From assembly GCA_025464925.1 (NCBI GenBank), contig JAODMS010000068.1:1-5348 (forward strand): DNA of 5,348 bases, in the 5' to 3' direction. The DNA comes from Arthrobacter sp. (GTDB lineage Bacteria; Actinomycetota; Actinomycetes; Actinomycetales; Micrococcaceae). Numbering within the stretch: the stretch's first letter is position 1; every line of letters starts with the position of its first letter. Below, piece after piece: positions 1-5,348 of the stretch. Position numbers and translations under genes: made by a program. Under the pieces are notes generated by a model. That model ran no database searches and was not told where the DNA came from. It saw only the letters and a list, made by a program, of their open reading frames with translations.

Positions 1-71
1 GTAAAAAGCCGGAGGAGCGATGCCACCTTGTAGGCGGCAATCCCTCCCCCGACTCCGAGGACTATGCGCAC
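1..71 (-). CDS. coaBC: CoaBC bifunctional phosphopantothenoylcysteine decarboxylase / phosphopantothenate-cysteine ligase, N-terminal fragment
   Basis: Only the first 23 codons and two bases are in the window; the gene continues past the left edge. The peptide begins VRIVLGVGGGIAAYKVASLL. The glycine-rich stretch followed by IAAYK is the opening beta strand and loop of the CoaC flavoprotein domain, which binds FMN. In the complete family protein, CoaB adds cysteine to 4'-phosphopantothenate using CTP and CoaC decarboxylates the product, giving 4'-phosphopantetheine for coenzyme A in the cytoplasm. The GTG start is supported by a GGAGG four bases upstream and by the family N-terminus, which begins directly with this strand. 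It follows rpoZ by 39 nt in the same direction, the usual actinobacterial neighbour. The identification rests on a short fragment but agrees with the context. Confidence 0.88.
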   Translation of the reverse strand, partial: MRIVLGVGGGIAAYKVASLLRLF

Positions 72-75
72 GTGA

Positions 76-80
76 CCTCC
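76..80 (-). promoter_or_regulatory. Ribosome binding site of coaBC
   Basis: GGAGG lies four bases before the GTG at 71-69 and fixes that start. It sits inside a small inverted repeat (TGAC-GGAG-GTCA, 73-84), so the core could be shown in the loop of a 4-bp hairpin. The stem is too short to claim regulation. Confidence 0.8.
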
Positions 81-110
81 GTCAACAGCAAGTCAGGCTC
101 GGCTGCAGGA

Positions 111-371
111 CTACTCTGCGGCTTCGATCGGTGTGGACACCAGTTTGCCTTCGTTGATCTCGCGGAGCGCGATCGAGAGGGACTTTTCGTTCAACTTGGT
201 GTCGACCAGCGGGCCAACGTACTCGAAGAGGCCCTCGTGCAGCTGGGCGTAGTAAGCGTTGATCTGGCGAGCACGCTTGGCACCGAAGATCACCAGGCCG
301 TACTTGGAATCGGCTGCCTCAAGCAGCGAATCGATCGGCGGGTTGATGATGCCTTCAAGGTTCGTGGACAC
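111..371 (-). CDS. rpoZ: DNA-directed RNA polymerase omega subunit
   Basis: This 86-residue protein is the omega subunit, which binds the beta-prime subunit and helps assemble and stabilise RNA polymerase. The sequence opens [16 protein letters not shown], followed by the conserved core [18 protein letters not shown] (about residues 21-38). The RAR segment is the family signature for contact with beta-prime. The next part, [17 protein letters not shown] and then [14 protein letters not shown] (residues 40-75), is the extended actinobacterial form. The N-terminus lacks the MARVT motif that E. coli omega uses for ppGpp site 1, as is usual in this phylum. The GTG start has GGAG five bases upstream, and this position matches the family N-terminus. 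It lies 38 nt after gmk and 39 nt before coaBC, probably in one transcript. A -10-like box just upstream may add a local promoter. Confidence 0.95.
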   Translation of the reverse strand: MSTNLEGIINPPIDSLLEAADSKYGLVIFGAKRARQINAYYAQLHEGLFEYVGPLVDTKLNEKSLSIALREINEGKLVSTPIEAAE

Positions 372-376
372 GAATT

Positions 377-380
377 CTCC
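377..380 (-). promoter_or_regulatory. Ribosome binding site of rpoZ
   Basis: GGAG is followed by AATTC (five bases) and then the GTG at 371-369. The spacing is good and supports this start. No ATG start lies near it in frame. Confidence 0.75.
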
Positions 381-382
381 AA

Positions 383-388
383 ATTCTA
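383..388 (-). promoter_or_regulatory. Possible -10 element upstream of rpoZ
   Basis: TAGAAT matches five of six bases of the TATAAT consensus and stands out in a GC-rich gap. No convincing -35 box lies 16-18 bases upstream, and no TGn extension is present. A start six to eight bases downstream would leave an untranslated leader of only about four to six bases and would cut away or split the ribosome binding site. It is therefore a weak candidate for a near-leaderless rpoZ transcript. Confidence 0.22.
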
Positions 389-409
389 ACGGGCCGAACG
401 TCCCGTCGC

Positions 410-982
410 CTAGCGAGGGTTCGGGGTCAGCCCCATGAGTGAAACAAGCTCGTCCGCTGCCCGTCGAACGTCATCATTGATGACGGTGTGGTCAAACTCC
501 GGTTCAGCGGCAAGTTCTAGTTTAGCGGTTTCCAGCCGCTGCTGCTGTTCTTCGGCAGTTTCCGTCCCGCGGCCGACCAGCCGGCGAACCATTTCCTCCC
601 AGCTGGGGGGCGCGAGGAACACAAATTGGGCGTCGGGGACGGCCTTCTTCACCTGCCGTGCACCCTGCAGATCAATTTCCAGCAACACGGAGCGGCCGTC
701 GGCGATCGCGGCATCCACGGTGCTGCGGAGCGTGCCGTAACGGTTCCGGCCGTGGACCACTGCCCACTCCAGGAGCTCGCCGTTTTCCACCAGGGAATCA
801 AAGTCCTCGGCCGACTTGAAGAAGTAGTGGATCCCGTCCTGCTCCCCCGGCCGCGGCGGCCGCGTCGTCGCCGACACGGAGAGCCAGACCCCGGGATAGT
901 TGTCCCTGATGTAGGTGGACACGGTGCCTTTGCCAACAGCTGTCGGGCCGGCGAGGACTGTCAGTCCCGGTTTCTTACTCAC
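410..982 (-). CDS. gmk: Guanylate kinase
   Basis: This 190-residue cytoplasmic enzyme phosphorylates GMP to GDP with ATP, an essential step towards GTP and dGTP. The length is normal for the bacterial family. The P-loop is GPTAVGKGT (residues 12-20, Lys18), a variant of the usual GPSGxGKST. The GMP-binding part follows: [13 protein letters not shown] (35-47, with Arg41 and Arg44), Tyr53, Glu72 in ELLEWA, and Tyr82 in the RYGT turn. [14 protein letters not shown] (100-113) and [20 protein letters not shown] (122-141) are the conserved strand and lid region, and the C-terminal helix carries the VIND motif (167-170). The GTG at 982 is preferred because the protein then begins [13 protein letters not shown] in family fashion and AAGGA lies four bases upstream. 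An ATG two bases earlier is out of frame and meets TGA at once. The gene lies 38 nt after mihF and 38 nt before rpoZ. In several Gram-positive bacteria this enzyme is inhibited by ppGpp; the sequence alone cannot show that here. Confidence 0.97.
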   Translation of the reverse strand: MSKKPGLTVLAGPTAVGKGTVSTYIRDNYPGVWLSVSATTRPPRPGEQDGIHYFFKSAEDFDSLVENGELLEWAVVHGRNRYGTLRSTVDAAIADGRSVLLEIDLQGARQVKKAVPDAQFVFLAPPSWEEMVRRLVGRGTETAEEQQQRLETAKLELAAEPEFDHTVINDDVRRAADELVSLMGLTPNPR

Positions 983-986
983 ATGT

Positions 987-991
987 TCCTT
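987..991 (-). promoter_or_regulatory. Ribosome binding site of gmk with overlapping start-stop ATGTGA
   Basis: AAGGA is followed by ACAT and then GTG (982-980). The ATG at 984-982 overlaps the GTG and is followed directly by TGA (981-979), so only the GTG opens a reading frame. This site therefore decides the gmk start. Confidence 0.65.
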
Positions 992-1020
992 TGGGCGTTA
1001 TCTGCGAATGGTTGAACGGT

Positions 1021-1338
1021 CTACTTGTGGTCTATAAAATCTACCAGCGCCCGCCGCTGGTGGATTCCCAGGCCCCGGACCCGGCGGGACGCCGCAATGC
1101 CAAGCTGTTCCATGATCGCCGCCGCGCGGACCTGCCCGATCCCGGGCAGCGCCTCCAGCAGCTCCGCGATCCTCATCCGTGCGATGGCGTCGTCGTACTC
1201 GCCGGAACTGATGATCTGGGCGATCGTCAGATCCCCCGACTTCAACCGCTCCTTGGCTGTGGCCCTGGTGGTCCTGGCGGCGGCTGCTTTGCGCAAGGCG
1301 TCTGCTCGCTCCTGCGGAGTGAGGGGTCGCAAGCTCAC
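1021..1338 (-). CDS. mihF: Integration host factor, actinobacterial type (mIHF/sIHF)
   Basis: This 105-residue basic protein belongs to the actinobacterial integration host factor family (mycobacterial mIHF, Streptomyces sIHF). It is unrelated in fold to the HU/IHF alpha-beta family. Family members bind DNA with little sequence specificity, compact and bend the nucleoid, and mycobacterial mIHF supports phage L5 integration. An N-terminal helix rich in Ala and Arg (about residues 8-33) is followed by the conserved C-terminal DNA-binding region: LLEALPGIGQVRAAAIM (60-76), then LGIAASRRVRGLG (79-91). The PGIGQVRA and RRVRGLG parts form the helix-two-turn-helix-like DNA contact. The GTG start gives the family length and N-terminus (SLRPLTPQERADALRKAAAA) and has GGGAGG six bases upstream. 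The gene lies between pyrF and gmk, as in Mycobacterium. A separate promoter in the 131-bp gap before it suggests expression independent of the pyrimidine genes. Confidence 0.95.
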   Translation of the reverse strand: MSLRPLTPQERADALRKAAAARTTRATAKERLKSGDLTIAQIISSGEYDDAIARMRIAELLEALPGIGQVRAAAIMEQLGIAASRRVRGLGIHQRRALVDFIDHK

Positions 1339-1344
1339 TGAAGT

Positions 1345-1350
1345 CCTCCC
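1345..1350 (-). promoter_or_regulatory. Ribosome binding site of mihF
   Basis: GGGAGG lies six bases before the GTG at 1338-1336. It is the strongest Shine-Dalgarno match in the window and fits high expression of an abundant nucleoid protein. Confidence 0.85.
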
Positions 1351-1407
1351 TGCATGGTCAGACGGTTCTCAGGCAGCGCGCACGCCGTTGCCGTGGGACG
1401 TGTCCTG

Positions 1408-1436
1408 AACCTACGTCGCGAAGAGGCAGAAATCAA
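1408..1436 (-). promoter_or_regulatory. Candidate housekeeping sigma promoter for mihF-gmk-rpoZ-coaBC
   Basis: On the minus strand TTGATT (1436-1431) is followed, after exactly 17 bases, by TAGGTT (1413-1408). The first shares TTGA with the TTGACA -35 box, and the second fits the actinobacterial TAnnnT -10 pattern. A start about seven bases further on, near 1401, would give a leader of roughly 60 nt that keeps the mihF ribosome binding site. The gap of 131 bp is the only long one in the window, which is where a promoter would be expected. No rho-independent terminator was seen after pyrF, so readthrough from the pyrimidine genes probably adds to this promoter. Confidence 0.5.
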
Positions 1437-1469
1437 TGGACAACTTCGCGCCGCCGGCACCAGCCGGAC

Positions 1470-2361
1470 CTAGGCGGCACGGAGTTCGTCGAGGGTGCGC
1501 CGTGCGGCATCGTGCAGGTCCCGGATTCCCGGTCCGGCGCCGAGAATGTCCCGGCTGGAGGTACCGAGCACCTGGGGGTAGGCGCTGCCGAAGGTGCGCC
1601 GCAGGTCCGCTGCCGTGGCTCCCTGCGCGCCCAGGCCCGGGGCCAGGATCGGCCCGCGGACCGCAGCCAGGTCAAGCCCGAGGTCCGTGAGGGCGGAGCC
1701 GACGGTTGCGCCGACCACAAGTCCTACCGAACCGAGCGCTCCGGACCCGGATTCCGCGACTCCGGAGCCCCGCCGGTTCTCCGCGGCTGCAGCCTGCACG
1801 ATGCGCCGGGCCACGGAATCAGCCCCGCCGGCGTGCTGCACGGAGGCGCCCTCCGGGTTGGAGGTGAGGGCGAGCACGAACACACCGCGCCCGGACTGCG
1901 CCGCCAGATCCAGGGCAGGCCGCAGCGACTCGAAGCCCAGGTAGGGGCTCAGCGTCACCGAGTCCGCCGCCAGGGACGAGCCGTCCCGCAGCCAGGCCTC
2001 GGCATAGGCGGCCATCGTGGAACCGATGTCGCCGCGCTTCGCGTCGGCGATGGTCAGTACCGACGCGTCCGAGGCCGCGGCCAGGATGCGCTCCAGCACT
2101 GCCATCCCCGCGGAGCCGTGGCGCTCGTAGAGCGCCACCTGCGGCTTCACCGCGGCAGCGAGGGAACCCACCGCCTCCAGGACGGTCAGCGAGAAGCGTT
2201 CCAGCCCGGCGACGTCGTCCCCGAGGCCCCAGCGCTGCAGCAGCGCCGGGTGCGGATCGATGCCCACGCAGAGCGGACCGCGCTCGGCCATGGCCCGGCC
2301 GAGCCGGGAGCCGAAAGACTCCCGGCTCGGGCCAGCCGCCTCAGGGGCCCCGGCACGAGAC

Positions 2362-2369
<8 letters not shown>
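1470..2369 (-). CDS. pyrF: Orotidine 5'-phosphate decarboxylase (type 2 PyrF)
   Basis: This 299-residue enzyme decarboxylates orotidine 5'-phosphate to UMP, the last step of de novo pyrimidine synthesis, in the cytoplasm. After a poorly conserved stretch of about 18 residues, the TIM-barrel begins at [20 protein letters not shown] (19-38). Visible motifs are GIDPHP (36-41), KPQVALYE (75-82), the catalytic [11 protein letters not shown] (108-118, with Lys111 and Asp114), [10 protein letters not shown] (139-148), LTSNPEG (168-174), LAPGLGAQG (242-250) and SSRDIL (271-276). The long [10 protein letters not shown] motif and the length mark the actinobacterial/myxobacterial type rather than the shorter E. 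coli type. The ATG at 2369 overlaps the carB stop by eight bases and has no Shine-Dalgarno sequence, so translation is probably coupled to carB. A second in-frame ATG lies 15 bases upstream at 2384. A Gly/Ser-rich insert at about 198-214 looks like a variable loop. A strong hairpin lies in the first 75 bases. Confidence 0.96.
2299..2330. repeat. Perfect 12-bp inverted repeat (8-nt loop) inside the 5' end of pyrF
   Basis: The arms CCGAGCCGGGAG (2299-2310) and CTCCCGGCTCGG (2319-2330) are exactly complementary, with an 8-base loop between. In the transcript the hairpin spans bases 40 to 71 after the pyrF ATG. It encodes residues around Pro14-Gly24, where the variable N-terminus meets the conserved domain. 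No run of U follows, so it does not look like an intrinsic terminator. Its role is unknown. Confidence 0.85.

Positions 2370-5348
<2,979 letters not shown>

Noticed and set aside
72..389. Plus-strand open frame of 105 codons opposite rpoZ
   Set aside because: It is antisense to a clear rpoZ over nearly its full length.
626..1015. Plus-strand open frame of 129 codons opposite gmk and the mihF-gmk gap
   Set aside because: It mirrors the conserved gmk coding sequence and shows no domain of its own.
1367..1411. Imperfect long-range pairing (GGTTCAGG with CCTGAGAACC) upstream of mihF, considered as a leader element
   Set aside because: It needs a bulge and a loop of about 30 bases, and it overlaps the candidate -10 box, so it would be absent from transcripts starting there. 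No known riboswitch pattern was recognised.
1454..1467. Hairpin CCGGC-TGGT-GCCGG just after the pyrF stop, considered as a terminator
   Set aside because: The stem is only 5 bp and no U-rich run follows; such short GC palindromes are frequent in this sequence.
2040..2067. 8-bp inverted repeat over the codons of the PyrF catalytic motif
   Set aside because: The sequence is fixed by the conserved [10 protein letters not shown] region, and 8-bp GC-rich pairs occur elsewhere (for example 1738-1768), so chance is enough.

Overview
The window is ordinary chromosomal housekeeping DNA from a high-GC Gram-positive bacterium. Protein wording and gene order point to an actinobacterium of the Arthrobacter/Micrococcaceae type. 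That placement is inferred from recognised sequence families, since no search was run. Every supported gene lies on the minus strand, so transcription runs from the right end of the window to the left.

Layout in the direction of transcription: carB (2362-5348, 5' end beyond the window), pyrF (1470-2369, overlapping the carB stop by 8 nt), a 131-bp gap with a good candidate promoter, mihF (1021-1338), gmk (410-982), rpoZ (111-371) and coaBC (from 71, running off the left end). The last three gaps are 38, 38 and 39 nt, and each holds a ribosome binding site. The four genes after the promoter all begin with GTG; pyrF begins with ATG.

The genes form two linked blocks. carB and pyrF are the end of a pyrimidine cluster: CarB makes carbamoyl phosphate and PyrF makes UMP. 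The second block encodes a nucleoid protein (actinobacterial integration host factor), guanylate kinase, the omega subunit of RNA polymerase and the coenzyme A enzyme CoaBC. The same carB-pyrF-(...)-mihF-gmk-rpoZ-coaBC order is known in other actinobacteria, including Mycobacterium.

No mobile element, CRISPR array, tRNA, rRNA or accessory gene was seen, and I found no undescribed system. The points worth a second look are small: a perfect 12-bp hairpin inside the 5' part of pyrF, a 15-nt tandem duplication at the carB end that also duplicates the pyrF start codon, a start-stop ATGTGA overlapping the gmk start, and candidate promoters before mihF and rpoZ.
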